Assembly (NCBI RefSeq): GCF_900060185.1
Contig: NZ_FIZY01000017.1
Location: 29,887 to 93,886, forward strand
DNA from: Grimontia marina
Lineage (GTDB): Bacteria > Pseudomonadota > Gammaproteobacteria > Enterobacterales > Vibrionaceae
Direction: 5' to 3'
Length of the DNA stretch: 64,000 nt
The notes below the pieces were generated by a model. It worked only from the letters and a program-made list of their open reading frames with translations. It was not told the DNA's origin and made no database searches. Shown in pieces: positions 1 through 8,882 of the stretch; position 1 is the first letter of the stretch, and every line of letters starts with the position of its first letter. The position numbers and the translations under genes are program-made.

Positions 1-1
1 T

Positions 2-2686
2 CTCGCTGGTAGTTACCTTGTTCTGATGCCAAACAACCCTCGTGCTGGCGGTATTTCCCGTCGTATCGAAGGTGAAGAGCGTAGCCAACTGAAAGAAGCG
101 ATGTCTGGTCTGAAACTACCTCAGGGCATGGGTCTGATCGTTCGTACCGCTGGCGTTGGCAAATCTGCTGAAGAGCTGGAATGGGATTTAAACTACCTGC
201 TGAACAACTGGGAACGCATCCAAGGCGCCGCTGATTCTAAACCAGCGCCATTCCTGATCTATCAGGAAAGCGATGTGATTGCGCGTGCATTCCGTGATTA
301 CCTGCGTCGTGACATCGGCGAAGTGCTGATCGACAGTGAGAAAGTTTACAATCAGGCTCGTGAGCGTATTCAGGCTACCCGTCCTGACTTCCTGAGTCGC
401 GTTAAACGCTACGAAGGTGAAGTTCCACTTTTCAGCCACTACCAAATCGAAAGCCAGATTGAATCTGCCTTCCAGCGCGAAGTGCGTCTGCCTTCCGGTG
501 GTTCGATTGTTATCGACCCAACCGAAGCACTGACTTCTATCGACATCAACTCCGCTCGTGCGACCAAGGGTTCTGATATCGAAGAAACCGCACTCCAGAC
601 AAACCTTGAAGCAGCGGACGAAATTGCACGTCAATTGCGCCTGCGTGACCTTGGTGGTCTGGTTGTTATCGACTTCATCGATATGACCCCAGTTCGCCAC
701 CAACGTGAAGTAGAAAACCGTTTGCGTGAAGCTGTCCGTATGGACCGTGCACGCGTTCAAATCGGTCGTATTTCACGCTTTGGTCTGCTGGAAATGTCTC
801 GTCAGCGTCTGAGCCCTTCTCTGGCAGAAGCCAGCCACCACATCTGTCCTCGCTGTACAGGTACTGGTGTGATTCGTGATAACGAATCTTTGTCTCTGTC
901 TATCTTGCGTCTGATCGAAGAAGAAGCGCTGAAGGAAAACACCGCCCAAGTAATGGCTGTAGTACCCGTTCCGGTTGCTTCTTACCTGCTCAACGAAAAA
1001 CGCCGCTCAGTGCAGCACGTTGAGAAGTATCACAACGTCCGCGTTATCGTTGTACCTAACGCCAACATGGAAACCCCACACTTTGAAGTGGTTCGTATCC
1101 GCGGTGGTGACGAAGTGACTTCACTGTCTTACCGCCTTCCAGAACAACTGGAAGCAATGCGTGAGACTGAAGGCAAAGACGACGCACCAGCTGAGCGCGT
1201 TGTTAAGAAACGCGAAGAGCCAGCATTGCAAAGTTTCGCTGCCCCTGCTTCTCCGGCACCGGTTGCCAAGCCAGCAGCAAAAGCAGCAGTTGAAGCTAAA
1301 CCTGGCCTGATCTCTCGTCTGGTATCTTTCATCTCTGGCCTGTTCGCAAGTGCGCCGGCTGAAGAAGAGAAGAAAGAAGAACCAAAACGCGAGTCTCGTA
1401 ACCGTCGTGACCACAAGCGTTCTCAAGATCGCACCCGTCGTGGCGAGCGCAATGGTCAGCGCGACGAAAACAGCAAGAATGGCGAGCGCAATGAACGAAG
1501 CGAGCGTGGAGATAAGAAACCACGTCGTGGCAAAGAGCGCGCTGAAAATAACGAACGTTCAAATGAGCGTCCGGAAAAACAAGCTAAGAAGCAAAACCGC
1601 AAGCAGACTGACAAGGCAGAAAAAGCTGACCAACGTCAACAGCAAGCGAAAGCGGCTAAGCCAGTAAAAGAAGAGTCTCAAGCTGACAAGCAAGAGAAAG
1701 CGGAAAAGACGGAGAAAGTAAAACAGCGCCGTCAACGCCGTAAACTGAACAAGAAAGTCCGTGTTGGTGATACTGAAGAAGTTGAAATCGCCGCAGTAAA
1801 CCCACTTCACGAAATGGGCAAAGCTGTAGCGGAAGAAGCGAAAGCAGAAGCGACCACTACTGACGCACCTCAGACCGCCGAGACGAACGATAATGGTGAG
1901 CAACGTGAAGAGAAGCGTCGTAACCGCCGTTCACCTCGTCACCTGCGTGCAAGTGGCCAACGCCGTCGTCGTAGCAACCGCGAAGACGAATCAGCAAACG
2001 CTGAGCAAGGCCTTGACCAACTGGACATGATGGAAACGGCTGTTTCTATCGTTGAAAAGCGCAACAAGGTCGTTCTGAAGTCTGGTGTTGCTTCTCCAGA
2101 AATGGCAATGGGTAAAGTATGGCCTTCGAAAGCTGCACTGAAAGCCCCTGTTGTGGCAGAAGCAGTAACAGAAGCACCTGTTACTGACGAAGCTCCAGCA
2201 CCTAAGACAGTTGCTGTTGGTGGCGTAGCCTTCCCTGAAATGGCAATGGGTAAAGTCATTGTTCGTCGTTCAGCATCCACTGTGCTGGAAGAAAAAGCGA
2301 AATACGAAGGTGCTGACGCCCTAAACGAAGAACTGCCAGTTGCTGTTAATGCACCGGAAGAAGTAGAAGCACCTGCCGCAGAGCCAGTTGTCGAAGCTGT
2401 AGCTGAACAGGTAGAAGCGCCAAAAGCTGAAGAAACCAATGTGAAGAGCGTGATGGAATCTAGCGAAATCCCTGCTGTAGAAGCAGAGAAACCCGCTAAA
2501 CCTGCTATTCGCATAGGTCGTGCAACGTCTCCAATGACAAAAGCACCAGCACCGGAAAGTGCAGAGTCAGCCATTGAAGTGGCGATTGCTGAGTTCCGCA
2601 GTGAGCGAGCTGAAACGCGCCAAGCAGGTAGCCAAACGGCAACCAACAGCGCCGCAGCGCCAGCGACCAAGCCTAACTTCCAATAA
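2..2686 (+). CDS. rne: Ribonuclease E, 5'-truncated by the window edge
   Basis: Endoribonuclease that starts most mRNA decay and scaffolds the degradosome at the inner membrane. The reading frame is open from base 2, before the first internal ATG at 26, so the S1 and 5'-sensor parts lie outside the window. Visible: DNase I-like catalytic core with the two metal-binding Asp (codons at 542 and 671), the Zn-link CPRC (845-856), and a long charged disordered tail. An amphipathic segment [15 protein letters not shown] near 1309-1353 matches the membrane-targeting helix of E. coli RNase E. Arg-rich RNA-binding stretches follow at about 1380-2000. The end has PMTKAPAPE, like the PNPase-binding C-terminus. 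A motif PEMAMGKV occurs twice (about 2098-2121 and 2233-2256). The core is nearly identical to E. coli by eye; identification is secure. Confidence 0.97.
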   Translation, partial: LAGSYLVLMPNNPRAGGISRRIEGEERSQLKEAMSGLKLPQGMGLIVRTAGVGKSAEELEWDLNYLLNNWERIQGAADSKPAPFLIYQESDVIARAFRDYLRRDIGEVLIDSEKVYNQARERIQATRPDFLSRVKRYEGEVPLFSHYQIESQIESAFQREVRLPSGGSIVIDPTEALTSIDINSARATKGSDIEETALQTNLEAADEIARQLRLRDLGGLVVIDFIDMTPVRHQREVENRLREAVRMDRARVQIGRISRFGLLEMSRQRLSPSLAEASHHICPRCTGTGVIRDNESLSLSILRLIEEEALKENTAQVMAVVPVPVASYLLNEKRRSVQHVEKYHNVRVIVVPNANMETPHFEVVRIRGGDEVTSLSYRLPEQLEAMRETEGKDDAPAERVVKKREEPALQSFAAPASPAPVAKPAAKAAVEAKPGLISRLVSFISGLFASAPAEEEKKEEPKRESRNRRDHKRSQDRTRRGERNGQRDENSKNGERNERSERGDKKPRRGKERAENNERSNERPEKQAKKQNRKQTDKAEKADQRQQQAKAAKPVKEESQADKQEKAEKTEKVKQRRQRRKLNKKVRVGDTEEVEIAAVNPLHEMGKAVAEEAKAEATTTDAPQTAETNDNGEQREEKRRNRRSPRHLRASGQRRRRSNREDESANAEQGLDQLDMMETAVSIVEKRNKVVLKSGVASPEMAMGKVWPSKAALKAPVVAEAVTEAPVTDEAPAPKTVAVGGVAFPEMAMGKVIVRRSASTVLEEKAKYEGADALNEELPVAVNAPEEVEAPAAEPVVEAVAEQVEAPKAEETNVKSVMESSEIPAVEAEKPAKPAIRIGRATSPMTKAPAPESAESAIEVAIAEFRSERAETRQAGSQTATNSAAAPATKPNFQ

Positions 2687-2700
2687 GAAGTCCGGTATAA

Positions 2701-2731
2701 AAAGAGCCATGCCTAGCATGGCTCTTTTTTT
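2701..2731 (+). terminator. Rho-independent terminator of rne
   Basis: Perfect 12-bp stem (2701-2712 with 2716-2727), 3-nt loop CTA, followed by a T run. It lies 15 bases after the rne stop codon. Confidence 0.9.
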
Positions 2732-2742
2732 ATGTGCCACTA

Positions 2743-3006
2743 GGGGCTGTTGATCTTTGGTGATGGTTTTTGCAGCAGTTTGTGGGGGTTTTATGCAAGG
2801 CAGAGGCTTCGATGTGTAGCTAGCCTACATGAGAAGCCGATAACGCAGCAGAAATTCCCCACAAACGCTGCCCGAAGGGTTCTGCCCTAAGCGTTTTATG
2901 CTTTGTTGAGGTGTATTTGCTTAGAATGACTAGGCGGCACACACCTCGCCGCGCCTAAAACGCTTAGGGCTAGAACAAAATCCAACCACCAAAGGTCAAC
3001 AGCCCC
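2743..3006. mobile_element. 264-bp MITE-like palindromic repeat, copy 1
   Basis: Non-coding 264-bp unit with 20-bp terminal inverted repeats (GGGGCTGTTGATCTTTGGTG left; right end is its complement with one mismatch), bounded on both sides by the dinucleotide TA, as expected for a TA target duplication. The interior has several nested inverted repeats (for example CACAAACGCTG against CAGCAGTTTGTG, and AAGCGTTTTA against TAAAACGCTT). A second copy of exactly the same length lies at 11847-12110 with 12 differences by hand count (about 95% identity). No protein is encoded, so movement would need a transposase in trans; TA targets are typical of IS630/Tc1 transposases, and one such gene starts at 63367, but its end sequence looks different. 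Confidence 0.85.
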
Positions 3007-3141
3007 TAGGTCTTATTCATCAAACTGCCATCGCTTTGATGTTTAATCAGTTTGGCTAATTGCAGCACGTCTTTTTTGTTATAACCCGCTGTTCTGCCTA
3101 GACGTAACCTGCTTTTAAGTTTCACAAATACGTTACCAAGA

Positions 3142-3170
3142 TTGAACAAAATCACACTTTTAGGTAGTAT
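3142..3170 (+). promoter_or_regulatory. Candidate sigma-70 promoter of the SulP gene
   Basis: TTGAAC (3142-3147), a 17-base spacer and TAGTAT (3165-3170), 54 bases before the SulP start codon. It lies downstream of the 264-bp repeat, so the gene keeps its own promoter. The rest of 3007-3141 shows nothing recognisable. Confidence 0.4.
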
Positions 3171-3224
3171 CGCCGTCTTTGTCGAATTGCCAACAACCCA
3201 CTTTTAGAGAAGTAACCGAACAAG

Positions 3225-4781
3225 ATGTTTGAATTCCCCAAGTTTCCTAAACACTCGGCCAAGAACGACATTCTGTCGGGTCTGACTGTTGCACTCGCTC
3301 TGGTACCAGAAGCCGTTGCGTTTGCTTTCGTTGCAGGCGTTGACCCAATGGTTGGCCTGTATGCTGCGTTCATCATGGGTCTACTGACTTCTATCCTTGG
3401 CGGTCGCCCTGGTATGATTTCTGGTGCGACTGGCGCAATGGCTGTGGTCATGGTCAGCCTGGTCGCAGAACACGGTATTCAATATCTTTTTGCGGCAATC
3501 ATGCTGGCGGGTACGCTTCAAATTCTGGCGGGTGTATTTAAGCTCGGTAAATTTATCCGCATGGTGCCACACCCGGTAATGATTGGTTTCGTTAACGGTC
3601 TGGCTATCGTCATCTTCCTTGCTCAACTTGGTCAATTCCAAGTGCCTGGCCTGAACGGTGAAATGGAATGGCTGCAAGGCGAGCAACTGTATCTGATGCT
3701 TGGCTTGGTGGCGATTACCATGGCTATCATCCATTTCCTGCCCAAGATCACCACCGCAGTACCTTCTTCTCTGGTTGCGATTGTGTCTGTGACAGCGGCG
3801 GTTGTCCTGCTGGATCTGGATACCCGCACTGTTGTCGACTTCCTGCGCTCAATGAGTGGTGACGAGAACGCAACGCTTGCTGGCTCACTGCCGACTTTCG
3901 CTTTCCCAACTGTTCCATTCAATCTGGAAACGCTATACATCATCCTGCCATACTCTTTGATTCTGGCAGCTGTTGGTCTGATTGAATCTCTGTTGACCCT
4001 AACCGTCGTTGACGAGATGACCGGCACCCGCGGCCGCGGTAACCGCGAATGTGTAGGCCAGGGTGTCGCGAACGTAACCTGTTCCGTATTCGGTGCGATG
4101 GGCGGCTGTGCGATGATTGGTCAGTCGATGATCAACGTTAACTCTGGTGGCCGTGGCCGTCTGTCTGGCATCGTTGCCGCACTGGCCCTGCTCTGTTTCA
4201 TCCTGTTCACCTCTTCGCTGATTGAGATGATCCCACTGGCAGCGCTGGTTGGTGTGATGTTCATGGTGGTTATCGGCACATTTGAATGGGCAACGTTCAA
4301 GCTGGCCAGCCGTGTACCAAAACGCGACTTTTTCGTTATCGTGCTGGTGACTGTTGTTACCGTTATGACTGACCTGGCGATTGCGGTTATCGTTGGTGTG
4401 ATTGTGTCGGCGCTGATGTTTGCATGGGAACATGCTAAACACATTTACGCATCAAGCCATATCAACGAGGAAGGCTCAAAAGTCTACGAAGTGAATGGTC
4501 CATTGTTCTTTGGCTCAGTGGCTAACTTCCTTGAACTATTTGATGCTCAGAACGACCCACAAGACGTGATTGTCGATTTTGGTAAATCCCGTGTGGCTGA
4601 CCACTCAGCCATCGAAGCGATTGAAACGCTGGCTGAGCGATACAGCAAAGCGGGTAAGACGCTCCACCTTCGTCATCTGTCACAAGACTGTTTGGCGCTG
4701 CTGACTAAAGCGGGCAGCCTGGTTGAAATTAACCACATCGAAGACCCAAGCTACAAGGTTGCAACCGACGTTCTGGCGTGA
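3225..4781 (+). CDS. SulP-family anion transporter with STAS domain
   Basis: Inner-membrane secondary transporter of the SulP (SLC26-like) family, 518 aa. About the first 400 residues form hydrophobic spans with the family's early signature ([21 protein letters not shown], here split: [16 protein letters not shown] then [11 protein letters not shown]) and [15 protein letters not shown]. The last ~110 residues are a soluble STAS domain ([33 protein letters not shown]). Family members carry sulfate, bicarbonate or dicarboxylates; the substrate cannot be told from sequence. Sodium-dependent BicA-like bicarbonate uptake is possible. It stands alone between rne and a convergent regulator, so context gives no substrate clue. 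Confidence 0.88.
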   Translation: MFEFPKFPKHSAKNDILSGLTVALALVPEAVAFAFVAGVDPMVGLYAAFIMGLLTSILGGRPGMISGATGAMAVVMVSLVAEHGIQYLFAAIMLAGTLQILAGVFKLGKFIRMVPHPVMIGFVNGLAIVIFLAQLGQFQVPGLNGEMEWLQGEQLYLMLGLVAITMAIIHFLPKITTAVPSSLVAIVSVTAAVVLLDLDTRTVVDFLRSMSGDENATLAGSLPTFAFPTVPFNLETLYIILPYSLILAAVGLIESLLTLTVVDEMTGTRGRGNRECVGQGVANVTCSVFGAMGGCAMIGQSMINVNSGGRGRLSGIVAALALLCFILFTSSLIEMIPLAALVGVMFMVVIGTFEWATFKLASRVPKRDFFVIVLVTVVTVMTDLAIAVIVGVIVSALMFAWEHAKHIYASSHINEEGSKVYEVNGPLFFGSVANFLELFDAQNDPQDVIVDFGKSRVADHSAIEAIETLAERYSKAGKTLHLRHLSQDCLALLTKAGSLVEINHIEDPSYKVATDVLA

Positions 4782-4800
4782 TGAATTTCAATGATGAAGA

Positions 4801-4827
4801 AGCGGGCTGAATGGCCCGCTTTTTTAT
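4801..4827. terminator. Terminator between the convergent SulP and WYL genes
   Basis: AGCGGGC (4801-4807) pairs with GCCCGCT (4814-4820), followed on the plus strand by T residues. It terminates the SulP gene; the U tract is only on the plus side. Confidence 0.8.
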
Positions 4828-5516
4828 TACCTATTCTCTTCTTCGCAGAGCGATAGATAATGTTGGAAAGACTTTAACTCACCGGCTTCAAAATGCTCTT
4901 TGAGGGCTTCCATACGCTCAATACGATCAACGCGAAAGCTTCGATAATCATCCCGTAGCTCACACCATGCCACCAGCGTCCAGACTTTGCCCCAAAATAC
5001 CTGACCTAGAGGGTGAACAATCCGCTCGGAGTATATTCCTTCGCCAGTTTTATATTTGATGCGGACTTTTTGTTTTTCTGTCGTCGCTGCGCGCAAGCTT
5101 TCTCGCCATACGGTGCATTCTGATTCAATGTAAAAGTCAGGCACCGCAAGAGGCAAAGCGTCAATCTGGGCTTTAAGGTGTTCTGGCAGTATGGACTGGA
5201 TTTTTCTTGAGGCAGATTCAGAAGCAGCCGCCAAACTCTTATCTGACCATGCTCGTACCATTTGCATGCCAAGTTCCAATGCGACGATTTCTTCTTCAGT
5301 AAACATTAGCGGTGGAAGGTGAGAGCCTTTGCCTAACAGGTAACCAATCCCTGCTTCGCCTTCAATGGGAACACCGGACAATTGCAGGGATTGGATATCA
5401 CGGTAAATCGTGCGCTCACTGACCTTCAGCTCTTCCGACAACGACTTGGCCGTCACCGCGTAACGTTTACTACGCAGCAGTGTTAAAAGCTCAAACAAGC
5501 GCTCCGATTTACTCAT
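4827..5516 (-). CDS. YafY-type HTH/WYL-domain transcriptional regulator
   Basis: 229-aa DNA-binding regulator. N-terminal DeoR-like winged helix-turn-helix (LFELLTLLRSKRYAVTAKSL, then SERTIYRDIQSLQLSGVPIEGEAGIGYLL at about residues 33-61), followed by a WYL ligand-sensing domain (about 135-205, with VRIKYKTGEGIYSERIVHPLG and FRVDRIERM). It sits 9 bp downstream of, and on the same strand as, the ABM-domain gene at 5526-5846, so the two are probably cotranscribed and the regulator probably controls its own operon. An inverted repeat upstream of the operon (5885-5911) is a candidate operator. Ligand unknown. Confidence 0.88.
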   Translation of the reverse strand: MSKSERLFELLTLLRSKRYAVTAKSLSEELKVSERTIYRDIQSLQLSGVPIEGEAGIGYLLGKGSHLPPLMFTEEEIVALELGMQMVRAWSDKSLAAASESASRKIQSILPEHLKAQIDALPLAVPDFYIESECTVWRESLRAATTEKQKVRIKYKTGEGIYSERIVHPLGQVFWGKVWTLVAWCELRDDYRSFRVDRIERMEALKEHFEAGELKSFQHYLSLCEEENR

Positions 5517-5525
5517 TCACTCTTC

Positions 5526-5846
5526 CTAAGCTGTTTCAGTCATACAAGGACTCATTTTAATTTGCTCGTGGGCCATCACTAGCGTTGAAGCATCAATATA
5601 AGACACCATCTTCTGAGCACCTTCATCCTTCATGAAGTTGTCTGACGCTGCCTTAGCATCAGCGAGTGTCGCCCAGTAAACAATGTCTGTCCATTCTTGT
5701 GTCTGCTCATTAAGACTCAGCGAACGGTAAAGATAGCCTTCACATCCTTTAATAAAGGGAATAGTGCCTTCTGCTGCCTCAACAAATGCCTTCATATCCG
5801 CGCCGTCTTTCAGTTTGAATCTTACGGTTTCTACAATGTTATCCAT
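5526..5846 (-). CDS. ABM-like (antibiotic biosynthesis monooxygenase fold) small protein
   Basis: 106-aa predicted dimeric alpha-beta barrel protein of the ABM/stress-responsive barrel superfamily, starting MDNIVETVRFKLKDGADMK. The longer frame from 5891 is rejected because a strong ribosome-binding site (AAGGAGAT) stands just before ATG at 5846. Members of this superfamily include heme-degrading and quinol monooxygenases, but many have no known activity and no catalytic residue is diagnostic here. It is the first gene of a two-gene operon with the WYL regulator. Confidence 0.75.
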   Translation of the reverse strand: MDNIVETVRFKLKDGADMKAFVEAAEGTIPFIKGCEGYLYRSLSLNEQTQEWTDIVYWATLADAKAASDNFMKDEGAQKMVSYIDASTLVMAHEQIKMSPCMTETA

Positions 5847-5884
5847 GGTGTTATCTCCTTTCGTGTGGGGTTGAGAAGAGATTA

Positions 5885-5911
5885 CTGACACCTACTGACA
5901 GATCGTGTCAG
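5885..5911. promoter_or_regulatory. Candidate operator for the WYL regulator operon
   Basis: CTGACAC (5885-5891) is exactly complementary to GTGTCAG (5905-5911), with a third similar half site CTGACAG at 5895-5901 in direct orientation. It lies 38 bases upstream of the ABM gene start, where the operon promoter should be. No footprint data; inference from position and symmetry. Confidence 0.45.
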
Positions 5912-5933
5912 GAGCGTTTCCCAGAAACAAAAA

Positions 5934-5956
5934 AAGGTCAGCTTTTGGCTGACCTT
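5934..5956 (-). terminator. Terminator of the pirin gene
   Basis: AAGGTCAGC (5934-5942) pairs with GCTGACCTT (5948-5956). Read on the minus strand it is followed by a run of T, 22 bases after the pirin stop codon. Confidence 0.85.
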
Positions 5957-5978
5957 CTATTTCAAGAGCTTAAACACA

Positions 5979-6674
5979 TTACGTCAAATCGAAGACCAAA
6001 GCAGTGACGCTTTCTGAGCCGTTATTTTTCAGCAAGAGTTGGGAGAGCCCGCTAACTTTTGCACCGTCGCCACCTGTGAGAGTATCGTCATTCACTGACA
6101 ACTCACCTGCTACGACATGCAAATACACATTGCTGCCCATTTCCGGGGTGAAAGTTTCCGAACTACCGTTTTCCAAGATTAACTGTAGTAATCGGGCATC
6201 TTGTTTAATGTGCAATGTGCCATCGCGGCCATCAGGCGTTGCTATTTCAGTGAAGCCCAATGCTTTACCAAAGTCCTTCTGCTGATAACCTGGTGCTCCA
6301 CCCTTCTCATTAGGCTGAATCCAAATTTGCAGGAAGCGAAGGTCACTGTCGGAAGAGCCATTATACTCGCTGTGGTAAATCCCCTTCCCTGCAGACATCA
6401 ATTGAAATTCGCCCGCTGGCAGAGACTTGATATTCCCTTCACTGTCTTTATGCTCAATCACACCGTCCAGAACATAACTTATGATCTCCATATCACGGTG
6501 ACCGTGAGTATCAAACCCAGCCGATGGTTTCACCACATCATCGTTAATCACACGAAGCGCCGAGAAACCCATTTGCTCTGGGTCATGATAATGACCAAAA
6601 GAGAAGGTGTGGCGACTGTCCAGCCAACCAAAGCTTGCACGGCCACGTTTCTCAGATTTACGGATATCAATCAT
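5979..6674 (-). CDS. Pirin family protein (YhaK-like bicupin)
   Basis: 231-aa pirin-family cupin protein. The N-terminal cupin has the family pattern SFGHYHDPEQMGFSALRVINDD, here seen as HTFSFGHYHDPEQMGFSALR, then GFDTHGHRDMEIISYVLDG with conserved metal-ligand histidines, and SAGKGIYHSEYNGS. The C-terminal cupin is shorter and less conserved, as in E. coli YhaK. The ribosome-binding site AAAAGGAGG precedes the ATG. Some pirins are quercetin 2,3-dioxygenases or redox sensors; no partner in the neighbourhood points to a role. It is a single-gene unit with its own terminator. Confidence 0.9.
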   Translation of the reverse strand: MIDIRKSEKRGRASFGWLDSRHTFSFGHYHDPEQMGFSALRVINDDVVKPSAGFDTHGHRDMEIISYVLDGVIEHKDSEGNIKSLPAGEFQLMSAGKGIYHSEYNGSSDSDLRFLQIWIQPNEKGGAPGYQQKDFGKALGFTEIATPDGRDGTLHIKQDARLLQLILENGSSETFTPEMGSNVYLHVVAGELSVNDDTLTGGDGAKVSGLSQLLLKNNGSESVTALVFDLT

Positions 6675-6907
6675 TTCGACCTCCTTTTGCGCTTAACTTA
6701 TTGCTTTAAAGGTTAAGCAATCCCAATCTTGAATAAAACCAGAGAGATTTGAGTTTGATGTTCAACTTTTTCGAACATCAAAAAGGAACAACAAAGGGCA
6801 TGGCGCCAGTCAACTCGCCTGAAAGTAGACCCTCAATGCGAGCATATTCAGGTCGTTTGGGTATATAATTGCCGTCTTCAAAGCACTAAAAAGACCAAAG
6901 AAAATCG

Positions 6908-7687
6908 ATGTCGCTAAGCCCAGAATTAGAAAGTTTGCTCGAGCCAGTGCGCGGGTTTCTGCACTGCGAAACGCCACAGACGTGGATTGATGAAGCCATT
7001 AAGCCTGAAAACGAAACCATACTTCTGCGTGATCACGCTAACTGCGAATTAAAAGCCAGCCAAACCGCAATGTGGCTTATCCGCAAGTACGCCATTGACG
7101 CGTCCAGCGGCGAGCTACTTTTGGAGTGGGCAAAACCCTATGAAGATTTCGTTTACCGTGGCATGCGTGATGGGATTTTCCACGCTAAAAAGAATGGGCT
7201 GAGCGCTCCACTAAAACCCAAGGAAGGTTTCGAACACGGCCCAGATTTAATCGACAAAATGGTTCGACTGATTAAAGAAGAATTCCATCATTTCGAGCAG
7301 GTCATCGAAATCATGGAAAAACGTGATATGCCATACAGCCCGCTCAATGCCGGCCGCTACGCACGAGGATTGATGTCAATTGTCCGTACGCATGAGCCAG
7401 CGATGCTTATCGACAAGCTGATTATTGGCGCTTACATCGAAGCTCGCTCATGTGAGCGCTTTGCCAAAGTCGCACCGTACTTGGATGAAGAACTGCGTAA
7501 GTTTTATATCTCTCTGCTGCGGTCAGAAGCACGCCACTATCAGGATTATTTGAAACTGGCGGCAGCCATTGCCGGCGGAGATATTTCCGACCGCGTCAAA
7601 GCGATTGGTGAGAAAGAAGCCGAACTCATCCAAACACCAGATGATATGTTCCGTTTCCACAGTGGCGTGCCGTCACTCGCCGCATAA
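6908..7687 (+). CDS. miaE: tRNA-(ms2io6A37) hydroxylase MiaE
   Basis: 259-aa ferritin-like diiron monooxygenase that hydroxylates the isopentenyl group of ms2i6A at position 37 of tRNAs reading UNN codons. Visible are the paired helices with E/H ligands: LLRDHANCELKASQTA, LIKEEFHHFEQVIEIM (E-x-x-H), and the later EARSCERFAKV and RSEARHYQDYL. Length matches the family. It stands alone with its own terminator. The 233-bp stretch 6675-6907 upstream has no gene and should hold both this promoter and the divergent pirin promoter; no clear boxes were picked out. Confidence 0.93.
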   Translation: MSLSPELESLLEPVRGFLHCETPQTWIDEAIKPENETILLRDHANCELKASQTAMWLIRKYAIDASSGELLLEWAKPYEDFVYRGMRDGIFHAKKNGLSAPLKPKEGFEHGPDLIDKMVRLIKEEFHHFEQVIEIMEKRDMPYSPLNAGRYARGLMSIVRTHEPAMLIDKLIIGAYIEARSCERFAKVAPYLDEELRKFYISLLRSEARHYQDYLKLAAAIAGGDISDRVKAIGEKEAELIQTPDDMFRFHSGVPSLAA

Positions 7688-7694
7688 CTCGACA

Positions 7695-7724
7695 AAGTCA
7701 GGGCCTTCTCCCCTGACTTTTTCT
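7695..7724 (+). terminator. Terminator of miaE
   Basis: AAGTCAGGG (7695-7703) pairs with CCCTGACTT (7711-7719), followed by TTTTC. Confidence 0.88.
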
Positions 7725-7799
7725 TTATACTGTCTGTGACTTGCACCGACAGCCAATGTTCGGTAAACAGGGAATGACACTGAACAATCAAGGATTACT

Positions 7800-8540
7800 A
7801 TGTTCAAGAAACTTAAAGCTTCTTTAGGTATTGGCGCAACCAAAGTCGATACCATCCTTCACAATGAATCTGTTTACCAAGGCGAAACCCTGCGCGGAAC
7901 CGTTCATATCAAGGGCGGAGATGTCGAGCAAGAGATTGACTCCATCACACTGAAACTCTGCACTGAAGTCAAAGTTGAGTCTGACTCTGGTGTGGGTTAT
8001 CAGGTCTTTGTCCTTGGTCATATTCAGGCAAATGATCCTTTCACCATTCAACCGGGTGAAGAAAAAGAAGTGCCGTTCGAACTGAAGCTGCATGCCGAAA
8101 CGCCAATTACGTCGGTTAATGCAAAACTCAACCAGAGCCATGTCTGGGTAGAGACTGTTCTGGACATCGATTTCGCCATCGACCCAACTGACCGAGATTA
8201 TCTGGAAGTTCGCCCACTGCCTGCAGTACAACGTGTGCTTTCCGCCATTGAACGTGAAGGCTTTGCCTTGGTGAAGGCAGATGTAGAGAAAGGACATTTG
8301 CGTGGCAATGGCTTTGCCTCTGTTTCTGGCTGTTATCAAGAGCTTGAATTCAAAAACAGCGGCATGTTCAACAAGAAGGAAATCGAGCTTTCTTTCATCT
8401 TGGATGGTTCGGTTATCCACTGCCTTGCCGAGATTGACCGTTCATTCGGCCGCGGTGATACCTATCGCTCGTTCACCATTTCCCGTGATGCGTCAGAAGG
8501 TGAAGTATCACAAGCGTTGGCATCCGTTTTAAATGTTTAA
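7800..8540 (+). CDS. Spo0M family (arrestin-fold) protein
   Basis: 246-aa cytoplasmic protein matching the SpoOM/sporulation-control family: MFKKLKASLGIGATKVDTIL, then the arrestin-like beta sandwich (GETLRGTVHIKGGDVEQEI, LKLCTE near residues 30-60, and FTIQPGEEKEVPFELKLH near 82-100). The family occurs in many non-sporulating marine gammaproteobacteria, where its role is unclear; scaffolding or cell-envelope functions have been suggested for Bacillus homologs. It has its own start signal and terminator and no operon partner. Confidence 0.85.
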   Translation: MFKKLKASLGIGATKVDTILHNESVYQGETLRGTVHIKGGDVEQEIDSITLKLCTEVKVESDSGVGYQVFVLGHIQANDPFTIQPGEEKEVPFELKLHAETPITSVNAKLNQSHVWVETVLDIDFAIDPTDRDYLEVRPLPAVQRVLSAIEREGFALVKADVEKGHLRGNGFASVSGCYQELEFKNSGMFNKKEIELSFILDGSVIHCLAEIDRSFGRGDTYRSFTISRDASEGEVSQALASVLNV

Positions 8541-8560
8541 AACGTCACTTTGAACAAACC

Positions 8561-8590
8561 AAGAGAACCTGACAAACAGGTTCTCTTTCT
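8561..8590 (+). terminator. Terminator of the Spo0M-like gene
   Basis: AAGAGAACCTG (8561-8571) pairs with CAGGTTCTCTT (8577-8587), 5-nt loop, followed by TTCT. Beyond it, 8591-8882 (292 bp) contains no gene; it should hold the TRAP operon promoter but no convincing sigma-70 or sigma-54 boxes were found. Confidence 0.8.
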
Positions 8591-8882
8591 CCCTTCCTGC
8601 GGCCAAACCTTACCGTGGTCACAAATTGGCAACAACATCTCTTGCATCATCCTTTGGTCAGAAATACGTAAAACTTTTTGCTCCCCCTTTGAACAACATT
8701 CAACTTGCGTTCCTTTTTATTCAATAAGTTAACGAGCACCTCATAAGAAGAAGTACGTAGTAAGTAACTAGGTAGTGATCTTGTCGGCTTTTACGAGTAC
8801 TTGCGCGGTAATACGAATTTTTTGTTATCGAGTTGTTATTCATCGTGTCGTTGGAATTTCTATAGCAATAAGGAAATGCGAC

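Noticed and set aside
188..2670. Long minus-strand frames across rne (for example 188-760, 1939-2670)
   Set aside because: They lie opposite the highly conserved RNase E reading frame and translate to Cys/Thr/Ser-rich text with no family resemblance; they come from codon bias.
3381..4444. Minus-strand frames opposite the SulP gene
   Set aside because: Shadow frames with His/Arg-rich composition and no ribosome-binding site.
8617..8650. Possible sigma-54 promoter (TTGGCA ... TTGCAT) before the TRAP operon
   Set aside because: GG and GC are 14 bases apart instead of 10, so the -24/-12 spacing is wrong.
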